Of a stretch of 64,000 nt of DNA, positions 35,951-48,263 are shown one piece after another. The notes below the pieces were generated by a model that was not told the origin of the DNA, did no database searches, and worked only from the letters and a program-made list of their open reading frames with translations. Where the stretch lies: positions 1 through 64,000 of the forward strand of contig JAEQBH010000997.1 in assembly GCA_016808115.1 (NCBI GenBank), in the 5' to 3' direction. The number at the start of each line of letters is the position of its first letter. Position 1 is the stretch's first letter. Position numbers and translations under genes: made by a program. Source of the DNA: Tetrastigma voinierianum. Taxonomy: Eukaryota > Streptophyta > Magnoliopsida > Vitales > Vitaceae.

Positions 35951-37373
35951 GCACTCACACCCGACTCGACGTGATGTCCCGATGCATAAATGCAATGCAC
36001 ATGTCATTGCATGCCTACATGTACGCTACGTGTCACATGCAACATATCTATTACACTACATGTCAAGTGTCATGGATAAATTATATTTAATACATATAAT
36101 TATCACTTTTTTAATACACATATATATCACATAATTTCACACATTCAGCATGTTATTCAATTTACAACAATAACACACATTAGCCATTCCCGGCCATAAA
36201 TCCGGCCATGCTTGGCCTCGAAATAATCTAGACTTAGTCTAGAAAGTCCAGCTTGTGTCAATACCACACAAAACATTCAACACGTAATTCCTTACTCAGG
36301 CCATACATAGCCCTAAGCATTTCAGATACAAACTGGCCCAAAACAGGTTTCTAAACTGTAACTGACCATTCCTCAACTGAAGCTGTGATTCAGCTCAATG
36401 TTCAGACCATGGTTTGGCTGAGCACTTCATCTAATAAAATTCTAGACTCAACGAGCTCAGAGTCCAAGAATCCATCTAACAAGTTCGAATGAGAAAGCAG
36501 GTCACCGGGCTGACACCTGCGATTCTATGGTATGAAATTCGGGGCACAACTCGCTACATTATGCTCTGATTTGCCATCTCTAACACGCTGTTCTGCCCTG
36601 ACAATCTCAACCTCAGTGGAAACCGGTCTTTAACCGTCACACAACAACAACCAAACCAATATTAAATCACCAAATAGGGCGTAAACCGCTAGGCCATTAC
36701 GTGGTCCTGGGGTGTAAATAACCGAGAAGAGGAAAACCTACCTCTCGCAGCCGCTAGCCAGCGTCCTCGTCGTCCCGTCTCTACCCCTACGCACGCTGGT
36801 TCCTGCCTCTCCTCATTTCCTTTCTTCTTTCTTTCCTTTCTCTTTTCTTCTTTTCTCTTCTTTTTTTTTTCTCCTCTCCTGTTTTGGGTTTCCCTCCTTT
36901 TGATTCCACGCACCTCCTCTCCCCTTTGGCTTTTTTTTTTTCTTTCCTCCCTTTCCTCCCTTCTCTTCCTTTTATCCTTCCCACCCACCTGAGCCCCATT
37001 TTTTCTTTTCGCCTCTCCCTTCCATTTCACATCACGGGGGGGTGACCAATCCCCACGCCTTTTCTCATGCAAACAGCCAAGGTTATCTGCCTCCATGTAC
37101 CGGCAACCACACGGCCGCCGGCCAAGTGCCCTACCACTTGGTGCCACGTGGTCACTTGTACCTTGATTCTACAATTTTTGTTGAAAAACGTGAAAGAATT
37201 TGACGAAATTCGATTGGGGTGTTAGATTTCGCGAGATGATTTTAATGGTGAAATCCATTTTGTCATCCGAGATATAGAAAAATCTCAGCTTTTTCCTCTG
37301 AGATTATTCCAACAAATTACAGTTTTACCATTTTTCTAAAAATTTAAAATTTAAAATTTTCACGGGTTTTACA

Positions 37374-37378
37374 ATATT
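37374..37378. other. Target duplication ATATT (right) of the solo LTR
   Basis: Matches 25298-25302. It is followed directly by MULE right-arm sequence. Confidence 0.8.
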
Positions 37379-37951
37379 GGTTTGTTAATTTATTTATATA
37401 GACAAGTTATTTGGACCCTTTTTACAAATAAAATGATTATAGGTTATTAATATAGGATGTTTGTGGCTTCAAAAATAAAAAATATAGGACGTTTGTTGGT
37501 TTTATAAAAATATTTATATTTTTCTTTAAACTACTAATTTCTTAAAATCTCATATCTTAAAATTGAATTTTATTCAAAAATTGCTTTATTAAATAATTAA
37601 AATAAAACATAATTATTTATTACATATAATTATTTGTTAAAAATAAAATTGATAATAAGTTTTTTTAAAATAAATTTAGCTTAGCAAATTGATAATAGTT
37701 GTTTTTTAATCCTAAAGTAGAAAAAAAATGGGAAGTAGAAAAAATAATGAGAGATATTAATCAAAATATTCTTAATTTTTTATATATTAATATCTCATTT
37801 GATAAATAATATTATTTTTAATATCAATAGTAAATATATTTTTAAAAATATTACTATTTATAATAGCTGTAATTATTTTATATACTAAATTAAATAAGAA
37901 AATAAATTAATTTTATAATATATATTTACAATTATTATATCATTGTATATA
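37379..37951 (-). repeat. MULE right inverted repeat, inner piece
   Basis: The reverse complement aligns with about 15050-15620, including the TTTTCTACTTCCCATTTTTT region and ACAAATAATTATATG. It ends at the ATATA duplication of the next solo LTR. Confidence 0.8.
37947..37951. other. Target duplication ATATA (left) of solo LTR 2
   Basis: Matches 40006-40010. The surroundings are A/T-rich, so the duplication alone is weak, but the break in the MULE arm supports it. Confidence 0.75.
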
Positions 37952-38568
37952 TGTGACGCCCAAACTCAAAAATCTGCCACTACCAATAACCTTGCTAGAA
38001 TACAAGTGATGTCTACCCGACCACTTTGTAAAATCTAGCGTAGTCCCTTTCAGACGAGCCTACCCAAATACAATACTTGTATAAACTCCGTCCAAACAAA
38101 TACCAACATGTCATCACATGAGTAAAACTACCCACTGGGCCCATAAACAAAGCATTCATAACAATATCCGTAAACATACCAACTATATCCATTAGTCAAG
38201 AGCACACTACTCTTATACAACACACATCAAAAAATTAGAGAATTCTAATACATGTATAAATCATCAAAGCCACAACCCTACTTTCTTCACACCTCGCCTC
38301 TAGGATCGAACCGTCCTCGCACGCTTCCCGTACCGTAAAATAATATCCTCGACAGGCGAGCGAATACCAAGAGTGGAATCGCCTGCCGGGCTACTCTCCA
38401 AGTGCGCAATGTTCCAAATAAACACACATTCAGCAAGCAAATGCATGATCCTACTTGAATGTCTAACTCCACAACTGCACTCGAAATCCTCACCGATTTC
38501 CTCACACTCGCCTGCTTCTCAGATGTGAGAAACTAGTTTCAAACAAAGTTATTTGTTTATATTTGTGG

Positions 38569-38775
38569 TCTACCCTCCGATCTAAGAGCGGACTGGCTCG
38601 ATGTTATATTTATGACTACCCTCCGAGATATATCAATCAGCCGTCTCCGACAATCGATATTTTATACGCTACCTACCCTCCGATGTATATCAATCACATT
38701 CCACGATTGATATTTTTAGTACGTGACTACCTCCGATCATTATTACTATTTTAGACAACCTCCGAGATATTTTAC
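38569..38775 (+). repeat. Degenerate tandem repeat in solo LTR 2
   Basis: Four to five units, about 40-60 bases apart, share CTACCCTCCGA followed by an ATATATCAATCA-like stretch. They decay toward the right end. Confidence 0.65.
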
Positions 38776-39908
38776 ATTTACTAGTCTACCAAATAGCTTC
38801 TTAGTTAAACTACCTCATGCACTCACCTTATCTCTCTAGTGGTGCTCCTGCATATGAAATGCATTGTGATGCCATTTCAATAACTCATATAACACATGCA
38901 AATATGGTCTCACATAATTTAAAATCACACAATCATGTCATGTAAAATTCTCATTTCATACATCAAATTAGTCACCAAGCAATATCGATCAAACACGAGC
39001 AATCCAACTCGAATCACCGATCAAACATTTTCACACAAAATATATTTTGTGTCATCATTCTGCGGAACAAGAAAAACCCTAGGGCTTACTGCCCGTCACT
39101 ATCAATTCATCATCTGCTCACTTCAGGAACCGCATTTCACGGCCATTCCTATTCCCACTAAAACCAATACATGATTTAATACATAATTGCAAAATTTAAC
39201 AACCCCAAATCAGCCGTGCGCCACGGCCGCTCCATTTGATTTCAAAATTTATAGTCACCTTGCCCCAAGATTTGGGACCGATCAAACGACCCCTCACGGT
39301 CTCACGGCCTCATTTAACTCAAACATCGACAAAGTACTTAAAGAAGGAATAAAACCCAAGTAGGGAGAAATCCCTACCTCTTGGAGTTTGAGGAAACTCC
39401 CTAAATCCGCACTCCACGCGCAGCCTCTTCAAGGCAGCCAGCCTTTCCTTCTCGTCCCAAAGACTCCGACTACGATTCTCCTACGTCGAAAGAGTAGCCG
39501 AGGACATCATCTCTAAAAACGCCATTTTTGGCTACCGGAAGTCTCCCCACGCTTTTCTTTCCTAGCATTTTAAGAAGACAACACTATTCTGTTTATCTTG
39601 ATGACCAACTTAAACAATTCATAAATGACAATTATGTCCCTCTTTCCCAGCTTTGACATTCGCACTATCTCACTGGTCCATTTTCATCATTTCTCTACTC
39701 ATGCCACTCGAGGCACATGAGCACTTGTTATATGTGATTTTTTGTTGCATCGAAATCGCTTCACGGCACCGAACCGCGATGCCTCAAACGTGGAAATTCC
39801 ACCTACTTCTAATTGACGAAATTTTACGTGCTATCTAGATTTCGTGAGACGATTCCAACGGTGAAATCTGTTTCACATCTGAGATCTAGAGAATAAATTT
39901 TGGATTTT

Positions 39909-39967
39909 TAACCGAAATTACAATTTTGTAACCGAAATTACAATTTTGTAACCGAAATTACGATTTT
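39909..39967 (+). repeat. Three 20-bp tandem copies
   Basis: The unit TAACCGAAATTACAATTTTG is repeated three times just before the LTR end, with one change in the last copy. Confidence 0.85.
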
Positions 39968-40005
39968 GCCCTTTTTCTAAAAAATGAAATTTCTCGGGTC
40001 TTACA

Positions 40006-40010
40006 ATATA
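40006..40010. other. Target duplication ATATA (right) of solo LTR 2
   Basis: Matches 37947-37951 and is followed at once by MULE right-arm sequence. Confidence 0.75.
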
Positions 40011-40115
40011 TGTTATATATTCTTATTCTTTAATTATTATAAAATGATGTATCATTAAAAAATTAAAAATATTAAGATAAAGATAAAATATATTTATAAT
40101 AATAACTATAATTTA
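40011..40115 (-). repeat. MULE right inverted repeat, middle piece
   Basis: The reverse complement matches 14945-15040, including ATGATACATCATTTT and the AAATATATTTTTATC-like stretch. It ends in TATAATTTA, which is repeated at 48264-48272. Confidence 0.82.
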
Positions 40116-40125
40116 CCACCAAACA

Positions 40126-40988
40126 TGTAGGTAAGATGGTCAGGGTCCTCATAACCCAACTGGGATGAAGGATCCCGACCCCGATAACCCCATGAACCCG
40201 AGTGGCACTCCCTGCACCCAATGGATATAGAAACTTTTCTCAAAAATAATCAATAAAAATCCATGGAGCGAACCCTTTACAATCCTTAACATATCTTTAG
40301 TAAATAATGCGGAAGCGAAGGATAAAATTTTTTTTCTTTCTTTCAAACACTTGATTTTTCAAAAATCGCCGTAGTTTCTCCTCGTTTTTTCTGACTTTCC
40401 CAATTTACAAATACCGCATAAGCATTTAAAACACTTCTAATATTCAATTCAACTTCCGCAGGACTCTGCCCACAACTCAATCAAATAACACAATATATAT
40501 ACCATATACCTTATTCACTTCCAAATCATCAAAACATTCAAACTTTCTTCAATTCCATGCACATTTTTTTTTAATAAAAGATTGGCTTCGAGCTTACTTG
40601 GCCGACCGCCTACTTACCTCGCTCCATCGAGGATCAAAGCACACTTAGTTCTTTTCAAATTTTATATATATACATATATACATAATAAAATATCTCAACA
40701 TACAATATGCAAAATTACATATACAAGGAATCACAAATGCCGCCTCCTCAATGTCTCGACCACCGCACAGAGGATACTCACGGGCGCACTGCCTCGTCCT
40801 CGAAATGTTTTTGAAACATACGTAAAAGAATGACAAAGGAGCCCAAGAGGTACATTTTCATTAAGATACCATTTTCAGTATATACCAAAGTAATACATAC
40901 TTATACAATTAAAAATCCCTTTATGCCTTAAACTTTCTTTTCAAAGTAATACATACTTATACAATTAAAAATCCATTTATGCCTTAAA

Positions 40989-41024
<36 letters not shown>

Positions 41025-43180
41025 TTTCTTTTCCGAATGGAACCTTGGAATAAACACACCTAACACTTTCTCGCACCGACTGAGGACAATACATTTAGCA
41101 CCATGAACTCACTACACGTCAAGGGAGAAACTCACGCTTTGCATAGGGTTCCAGTCATAGCACCTTATCACGTGTAAGGATATTACTCTAGACACCTAAT
41201 TCCCTCTCTCAGTTAGTAACCTATAACTTTACCCTCTAAATCCTTACATGCTTAAGGTACCTCGGCCGATATCGGCCATAATACTATATGGGTTAGGTAA
41301 CCATCGTAAGAAACATTTATCAAAATACATTTATAAATCTATTTAAATCCTTTACTTTTATCATGAAAACTCATATATATATGTAAATATACATGCATTC
41401 TTTACACATTTTTTTAAACTTCTTCATACGCTTTTAACATAAGCATACATATATATAATTTAATATAAATATATATATATATATTGATGCAAGATAAACA
41501 TGTACATTAAAAATTTTCATTTACATCAAAACTTTTCATTTAGCAATATAAACATTTACATTAAACTTTTCATTTTAACATCAAAATCATTCACTTCCTT
41601 AAAAACTCAATTTGCAAAATATCATTTTTACACTCACCGCTCACCGCTCAATCCCGCTTGCTTCCTGCTCCCGTCCGATAGTCCTTTTCTACCTTTTCTT
41701 TTCAAAGAGAACTACAAACTAACCATTAACCATAACCTATTTAATCCACCATATTACATTCATTTTCACCCAACCACATCACATTCACCTAAATCTCATT
41801 TAACCACAATTTAAAATACGTGAACCAAGTGAAATGACCAAATTACCCTTTTTCTTTTTACAAATGACCTTACGTCTTCTTACTTCATTTTACACTCTCG
41901 GATCGCTTGAAATACCCATTTTTCAATGTCTTAACTCCATATTTGACACTGGTTCTTAACTTCTTGAAACTAAGGTAGCAAGGGTTCTTCTCCAATTGAA
42001 CTCACCCAACCTGAGCACCAAACTCACTTTACGTCCAAACAACCTGCCAATCTATGTCTAAAAACTCGAATCCAGAATTTGGCTTCTAGCCACGGCCTTG
42101 CTTTGAATGAATTTTGGGCTACATAGAATCAGAATTGACAATGCCTATTTCTGATGTTTGGTTCTCCTTGAAGTCTAGTTTAATTAGCTACTTGAATAAC
42201 TCAACCTGATAAGAAATGAGTGTTATGGCTAAAATAAGAAAACTCGTCGAATAGAAAACAGAGTACTGCATCGAGATCGCTTCCTCAAAAAATGCCTGCA
42301 CGTGGGCTTTTCGCATTTTTTTCCACATTTTCCATCCAATTCAACTCTATAGTCCATATACACTTCAAAACCATTTCATTTTCATCTTGACATCTCTTTT
42401 CTATTCAAATCCTCTTTCACTACTTATCTTTTTTCAAAACCTTTCCATTAATTCCTCCCAATACCATTATAATATGGGTTATAACCCATACACAACCCAA
42501 ACACCAAGATTTGTTAAGGTTTGTTCTAAACCCTAACTCAATTTCCTTCCATTTAACCATGAATCCAACAACAAAGGGATGATTCCATACTTATCTTGTT
42601 CTCGGGGTTTAACCAACCTTAATTTCAAGAAATCTAAGCTTGTAGGATACAATTCTATAAAAACCCTAGACTTCTGTAGATAAGATAATCACTACAAACT
42701 CCAAAAAATCCATGCCAAATCTCATAGAATCCATAATCAAGGTTAGTTTCCATACAAAAATCCAAAGTTCCATACCTTAGCTTGATCTTCCTCCTTCTCT
42801 TCTTCTCTTCTTTCTTCCTATTCCCCTTCTCTTCTCTCTTTCTTTTTCCCTTCACGCTTTGTTCTCTTCTCCAAAAATGAGACCAATTTTGGTCTTTAAA
42901 TCCTATATATTATGCTAAGGCTTGTTGGGCTCTCCTAAAACCCTCTTTTTTTTTCGCTTTTAACTTTTTCATTTTTTCATTTCGTCCCATTTCTCTTTAT
43001 TTCTATTCCATCTTTTCTCTATTTTCCTTTAATCCCATAAACTTCTATTTACATTTCATTTTCAAGCATTTGGGGATATTAACCCTAGTCTTTTCCTATC
43101 ATTTATGACCACTAGGTCCTCGCTGCGGTAAATTCACTCTAGTTGGCCCTGGGCTTTATTATAACCCGGTCAGATCCTCA
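40126..43180 (+). repeat. 5' LTR of the Tekay-like element (about 3.05 kb)
   Basis: The LTR ends CTCA three bases before the primer-binding site, which fixes the right end. The left end is set at TGTAGG just inside the insertion border. It includes a 56-bp tandem duplication, a CTTT microsatellite and a C/T-rich stretch at 42780-42860. LTRs of 3 kb and more are usual for Tekay/Del elements. A matching 3' LTR is not visible before 48263. Confidence 0.6.
40886..41036 (+). repeat. 56-bp tandem duplication followed by a CTTT microsatellite
   Basis: The unit starting CAAAGTAATACATACTTATA occurs at 40886-40941 and 40942-40997 with one or two differences. It runs into about nine CTTT copies. The microsatellite may have helped the duplication by slippage. 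Confidence 0.85.
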
Positions 43181-43183
43181 ACG

Positions 43184-43200
43184 TGGTATCGTAGCTACCG
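43184..43200 (+). other. Primer-binding site, initiator tRNA-Met type
   Basis: TGGTATCGTAGC differs at two of twelve positions from the TGGTATCAGAGC usual for chromoviruses and other plant LTR elements. Spacing of 3 bases from the LTR end is typical. Confidence 0.7.
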
Positions 43201-43338
43201 TTTTGAAAATGTTATAAAGATTTGAAAATTTTATTTTCATATGATTATTTTAATGTTTTATTTTAAAATTGCATAAATTATTTATGTGATTTAAAATCAT
43301 ATATGCATTACATGACATTAATTTTTGAATTCACAGAA

Positions 43339-44345
43339 AATGCGTCGTCGAGGCCGACTCCACCCTTCAGAGGGAGCTCCGAGGCATTATACCACTCACC
43401 TCAAGGAATATGTTGATGAGTCCGCTTTATGTTCCTCCACCCACTGCATGACCCTATGCCACCAATGTGACAGGTCGCCACCACCTCCTGAGGTCGTGGG
43501 AGGACAGATATCTTTAGAGCAGATGGCTCACTTTAGCCATCACATACGACAAATTTCCGAGGATTTCAGAGCTTCCTATAGAGAGGCGAAAGCTAGGGGC
43601 ACGAACCATGATGGATTGGGAGACCCTGAAAAGGCTTCATGGTTGGGAGGAATGAACCTGCCCATCTGTGTGATGCAAGGTGCCTGATGAGCAGATGGTC
43701 ATTTTTTCTGCCTTTCTCCTACGGGACAGAGCATTGGAGTGGTGGAGGGCAGTTCAAAGGAGATGCCCAGAGGGAGTGTCCTGGGCACAGTTTAAGGAAG
43801 AGTTTACAGATAAGTTTGTTCCAGCCAGTTACCGAGATGCAAAGGCTGAGGAGTTCTTTAGGCTGGAGCAGGGGACACTCTCTGTGACAGATTATGAGCG
43901 GAGTTTTTCTCGAAAGCCATTGCATATGTCCCATTTATCAAGGATGACGGCTCTCAAGACCAAGAGAGATTTGCCGTAGGTCTCATCCAGAGATTAGACT
44001 ATAGAAGGCGATGCCCCACACACGCATCGCCAGCAGGAGGCCGTAGTTAGGCTGAGGAGTGATGAGGCGCTGAAATCCTGTGCTACGACCAAATAAGGAC
44101 AATAAAAACTGAGTGGGTCGACGTGGGTTCAGGGAGGTTCCAATAAGCAGTTCAAGAGGGAGGAAAGACACAAGGATCAGGGCAAGAGTCTGGGCCAAAG
44201 GCGCCAGCCAGGTTCAAGGAGGCCACGCATGTAGCTCTAAGGGTCCAAAGCCGAGGCCGGTGGGGAAGAACCACAGAGGATCGTATCGCATAGCTGTTTT
44301 AAGTGCGACAATGACACTTCGCTAAAGAGTGCCCATAAAGATATT
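43339..44345 (+). pseudogene. Tekay-like gag remnant
   Basis: A start-like MRRRGRLHPSE at 43339 begins an open stretch to 43687. After a frame change the capsid core follows: FLLRDRALEWWRAVQRR (43710-43760), SWAQFKEEF, KFVPASYRDAKAEEFFRLEQG (43813-43875) and SVTDYE. This is a classical retrotransposon gag domain. A zinc-knuckle remnant with CFKC lies at about 44294. Frame changes and stops recur roughly every 100-300 bases. Confidence 0.83.
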
Positions 44346-44589
44346 TCCTCTGCAAAGTGGATCAGGAGGGATGATGTGACAGAGGCAGCTCGTTGTTGGT
44401 AAGAGGTCGTGGTCAGAGTCGCAGGGCTCCAAAAGAGCCCCACTATGGCTTACTTTAGATCCGAGGACCACAGTAGAGGTCACCATCCAAAGGATGTGAT
44501 GAGACGACCTCGTACACAAAGCAGGCGGCGCCACTCAACAGGAGGCGCATAACACTGTAGTCATGATGTACTATCCAAGTTTCGATAGT

Positions 44590-44960
44590 GATGCTTATAA
44601 GCCTGATAGATCCGGTGCCACTAATTATTTATGCTGGAATTACGTAATAAGAATATAGAGATACGTTCCCATAGATTGTAGTATGGTAGTCTCCCTTTCC
44701 TACGTGATCAATTTTCTATAAAGATAGAGTATGGCATCGTTGTAGAGTGATTAACAGTGGTCATGAGTTGCGTATGGCCACTGCAATATTGGACATCCAA
44801 GACTTCGATGTGATACTAGGATGGACTGTCTCGACATCACACCATGGATTATTTCAGAAAGAAGGCGCTCCACCGAACCGTGAGATTACTGGGTAAGGAA
44901 GATATTGTCTTCAAGTATGATGTCCGTGGATGATGGCCGAAGATGTCTGAAGTCATATCC
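44590..44960 (+). pseudogene. Tekay-like protease remnant
   Basis: The run FDVILGWTVS at 44809-44838, in the place where intact chromoviruses have a FDVILGMDWL stretch, marks the C-terminal part of the protease. The upstream active site is too damaged to identify with confidence. Confidence 0.6.
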
Positions 44961-44989
44961 GGGTATCTAGCCTATACTTGAGGTGAGAT

Positions 44990-45870
44990 GAAGATATGAG
45001 ACAAATATAATCTCTAGTAGTCGAGAATTTCCGTGATGTGTTTCCGCATGATTCTGTGGATTACCTTACGTAAAGATTGATTTTCAACATCGAAAGCTAA
45101 ATTTCTCAGATGCAACCTGATTTCGAGCGCCTTTATAGGATGAAGCCCCGCAGAATTGAAAGAACTTAAAGTGCAGATGGAAGAAATGGTCAACAAGGGG
45201 TTCATCCGACCAAGCACATTTCCTTGGGGAGCACCCTAAGCTATTTGTAGTACAAGACTGGCATGCCATTATGTATTGATTAGCAGAGTTGAATAAGGTA
45301 ACAATACTTACTACATCCTTCCGAGGATTGATGATCTCTTTGATCGGCTTTATGTGGAGCTAAGGTATTCTCCAAGATTGATTTGGAGGTCGCCATCATC
45401 GCTGAGAGTTCATGATGAGGATGTTCCTAAGACAAAGATCTTAACACCCAGACGCATTCTCGAAGCCTCTAGTCATGCCATTTCCTGACTTACAAATGCC
45501 CCACCGCTTATGGATCTCATGGAATAATTAAAATTACTTAGATCAGTTTATATCTGTTTATTGACCTATATATTGATCTATTCTGGCAAAGGAGAAGAAC
45601 ATGCAGAGCACTTCGAGGATACCTCAAATACGCGGTTACTCTGCTATATACTAAAACTAGCAAGTGTCATTTTTGGCTCGATAGTGTCGCCTTTTTCGGG
45701 GAATACACTTCTGCAGAGGGGGTCCTGTTGATCCGCGTAAGGCCTGTAGTTTACACCGAATTGGGAACCCCGCCGAGTGTTACGTAGATAAGAAGTTTTC
45801 TTCGGTTTAAGGTAGGCATGCACGAAGTGCCTATTGAGGGATTTTGAAGATACCGCACTCACTAGATCGA
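44990..45870 (+). pseudogene. Tekay-like reverse transcriptase remnant
   Basis: Recognisable blocks in changing frames are VENFRDVFPHD (45020), a QGVHPTKH-like stretch near 45196, AKVFSKIDLEV (45358-45390), and YTKTSKCHFWLDSVAFFGEYTSAEG (about 45648-45721) near the end. The catalytic loop at about 45549-45580 reads FID then a frame change, so the aspartate pair is lost. The style is chromoviral. Confidence 0.8.
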
Positions 45871-45879
45871 TGCAAGGAA

Positions 45880-46320
45880 AGAGGAACCGCTTTTATGGTC
45901 GAGGCTTGCCAAGAGAGTTTCATGAATCGGGGTAAGGAGATTGACTCACTTAGTACTTACACTTCCATCGTATGTGATGGCTTCAGAGGGGTACCGTGAT
46001 GCCTTCAGCAGGTCCGGTCAGGTATTAACGCAGTAATGACAAGGTGACGCGATATTTCTGTGCAATCACAAGCATGAACAGTAATTATCCTACACACGCA
46101 CTGAAGCTAGCAAATAGTGATTGCCTCGCGATATGGAGGCATTACTTATATGGAGGCCCGTAGGATTTTTAATGATCATGAGCTTCGCGTGATCTGCTTA
46201 CACGTATGAACCGAACACGGTGACGAGGAGATGGATTGAACTGATCAAGGATTATGAATGTACCATTGAATATATCCCGAAAGGCTTAACGTGGTAGCAG
46301 ACATGTCTTAGTAGGAGACC
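45880..46320 (+). pseudogene. Tekay-like RNase H remnant
   Basis: The end of the domain is clear: RRWIELIKDYECTIEYIPKG at 46230-46289. Upstream the match is poor and frame changes are frequent. Confidence 0.7.
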
Positions 46321-46379
46321 CATGAGTTCCATATTATCGCACTCGAGGGCCGTGCATCTTCCCACCATGCACTTTCGAG

Positions 46380-47880
46380 GTCCTGGGTGTGAGACTGAAC
46401 CGACAGATCTGTGAGCACCGTTAGCCACATTTCCTGCGTACGCCTCCCGTATTGACAGACAGGATTAGAGAGCTGGCCCAGGATCCACAAGTAGTGAAGC
46501 TGAGAGGTGAAGCAGAGTCCTGGCAACGAGGATTTGTCATCGAGAGAGGATGGTACCGCGGTCATGGGACAAAGGTCAGGTACTTATGCAGGTGATGGAG
46601 CAGCAGAGATTATGGAGGAAGCCCATTCTCCTCTATGCTATTATGCATCCTGAAGCACAAAGATGTATCATACCAAAGTGTTAACTACCGGTGGAAGGCA
46701 TGAAGAGGATATTGCAGAGTTCGTCTCCAGATGTCTCACATGTCAGCAGGTGAAAGCCGAACATCAAGCCCGTGTGGACTATTACAACCACTCATTCTCA
46801 CGGAAATGGGGAGAGAATCACTATGGATTTTGTGGTAAGACTTCCACGCTGGGTCACGGCCATGATACGATATGGGTGATTGACAGATCGACGAAATCAG
46901 CCCACTTCCTGCTCTCATCAAGAATAAAGGATTCAATGGATAAGTTGGCCCAATTATACGTTAGAGAGATTATCAGACTGCATGGTACGCCAGTTTCCAT
47001 TGTTTCGCATGTGAAATCCCATGTTTACCTCACGGTTTTGGCCTAGTTTACAGAATGCCCCTGGCACTAAACTGCATTTCATGACGGCTTTTCATGGGCC
47101 ACGTACTGATGGCCAACTGAGAGGACTATACAGACTTAGAGTATGGTTAGGCATGTGTTCTAGAGCTTGGGGAGGGAGCTAGACACCCATCTCACCCCCG
47201 ATGGAAGTTTGGTATATACAACAGCTTATCAGGCCAAGACAGGCGACCCTTATGAGGCTCTTTATGGACTAAATGTCGAACTCCACCGCTGGGACGAGGT
47301 AGAAAGGAATTAGTAGGTCAGAAATTGTTCAAGTGGATTCGTGATAAGATTAAAGTTATAAGAGATAGACTAAAATTGCACAAGACCGGGATGTAAAGTT
47401 ATGCGGATAATCACTGCAGGACCTAGAGTTCTATAGGGATATGGTATTTTTTGGAGGATTTCCCATGGAAGGGCGTACTAAGATCTGGCACGGAAAGCCG
47501 AGTCCACGATATATCAATACAGATTGTCAGAGAGGATCGGGAGGTGGCATATCGACTGAGCTGCCATCCGACTCCCCGATTGCATTCACGATGTTTTCCA
47601 TGTTTTTATGCTCCGCAAGGCCATACTTGACCCTTCACATGTCACAGAGCAACCAAAGTGGGAAATACAGAGAACTGCACACATACTAAGAGGAACCTGC
47701 AAATCCTAGACCGTCGAGAGCAAAGCTCTCAAGAATAAGACTGGTCTACCGGTGAAGGTACTGCGGAGGAGTCATAATGTTGTAGGAAGCCATACGGGAG
47801 CATGAGGGAGTGCATGGCGCGGGACCATTGTCAGTATGGTCTCTCACTCCTTTTTTTAGGGTCTCACTATACCGCAGCTT
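46380..47880 (+). pseudogene. Tekay-like integrase and C-terminal (chromodomain region) remnant
   Basis: The zinc-finger part contains a CLTCQQVKAEHQ run at about 46731. The core has the RKWGENH and ITMDFVVRLPRW stretches near 46803 and 46817, DRSTKSAHFLL (46882), LYVREIIRLHGTPVSIVS (46954-47007) and TAFHGPRTDGQL (about 47080). The C-terminal part shows a VFHVFMLRK run (47593) and, after KNKTGLPVKVLRRSHNVV (47732-47785), the edge of a chromodomain-like end. In chromoviruses this tail directs insertion to heterochromatin. Frame changes are frequent. Confidence 0.82.
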
Positions 47881-48044
47881 AATCCGCTTCGCTGACTGAC
47901 ATTTGCGATTTATAAGTGGAGCACCACTACCAACCGAGCTACAACATGAAAGGAGTGCTCCTACTTTATAAGAGTCCCTGGGGTCGTGCCCGGAAGCCCA
48001 TGGAGGCGGGGCAGCAGGCAAATTGGATCACAGCATCAGCATTT

Positions 48045-48263
48045 CCATGAGTGGGGACCTAATAAAGAGAGATGAAGGGTGGGGGACTTACACCGAGGTC
48101 TCGAGTTCGAGCTCGGGGAATGTACAGTTATGTGCAGAAGTTACCAATTGCCATTCATCTCGACTGAATTCGTGATTGGGCCTACTACAGGATATAGCTT
48201 AAAGGTGCCTTCCAGGTACACCTGATCGCTTAGGATACCTTATGGCCTGACAAAAAAAAAAAT
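48045..48263 (+). mobile_element. SINE-like retroposon tail
   Basis: A tRNA-like RNA polymerase III B box, GGTCTCGAGTTCGAGCTC, lies at 48097-48114. The segment ends CTTATGGCCTGAC followed by about 11 A and then TATAATTTA. A B box near the 5' part, a short body of about 210 bases and an A-tail are the marks of a plant SINE. No convincing A box was found, and the 5' end is uncertain. It could be interrupted by the gypsy element, since the matching duplication lies at 40107-40115. Confidence 0.55.

Larger units (their letters stand above)
25303..37373 (+). mobile_element. Solo LTR (Tekay/Del-like), split by a CACTA element
   Basis: The left part (25303-26035) starts TGAGACGCCCC and the right part (35660-37373) ends GGGTTTTACA. 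These ends are typical of chromovirus LTRs. Identical 5-bp flanks ATATT occur at 25298-25302 and 37374-37378. No gag-pol lies between the parts except the CACTA insertion, so it is a solo LTR of about 2.44 kb made by LTR-LTR recombination. Its last 230 bases resemble the end of the solo LTR at 37952-40005, so they are of one family. The 36780-37040 region is a long pyrimidine tract. Orientation is taken from comparison with the LTR at 40126. Confidence 0.8.
37952..40005 (+). mobile_element. Solo LTR 2 (Tekay/Del-like), 2054 bp
   Basis: The segment starts TGTGACGCCC and ends GGGTCTTACA. It is flanked by ATATA on both sides (37947-37951 and 40006-40010), the 5-bp duplication of LTR elements. 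It contains no gag or pol, so it is a solo LTR. Internal repeats are present at 38569-38775 and 39909-39967. Because its ends fall exactly at the break in the MULE arm, its borders are secure. Confidence 0.88.

Noticed and set aside
36689..37147. 152-residue open frame on the minus strand, rich in Lys, Arg and Glu
   Set aside because: It is the reverse of a long pyrimidine tract inside a solo LTR; the composition explains the open frame and no domain is visible.
46308..46565. Minus-strand open frames across the Tekay-like pol region
   Set aside because: They are antisense to recognisable integrase and RNase H peptides on the plus strand.
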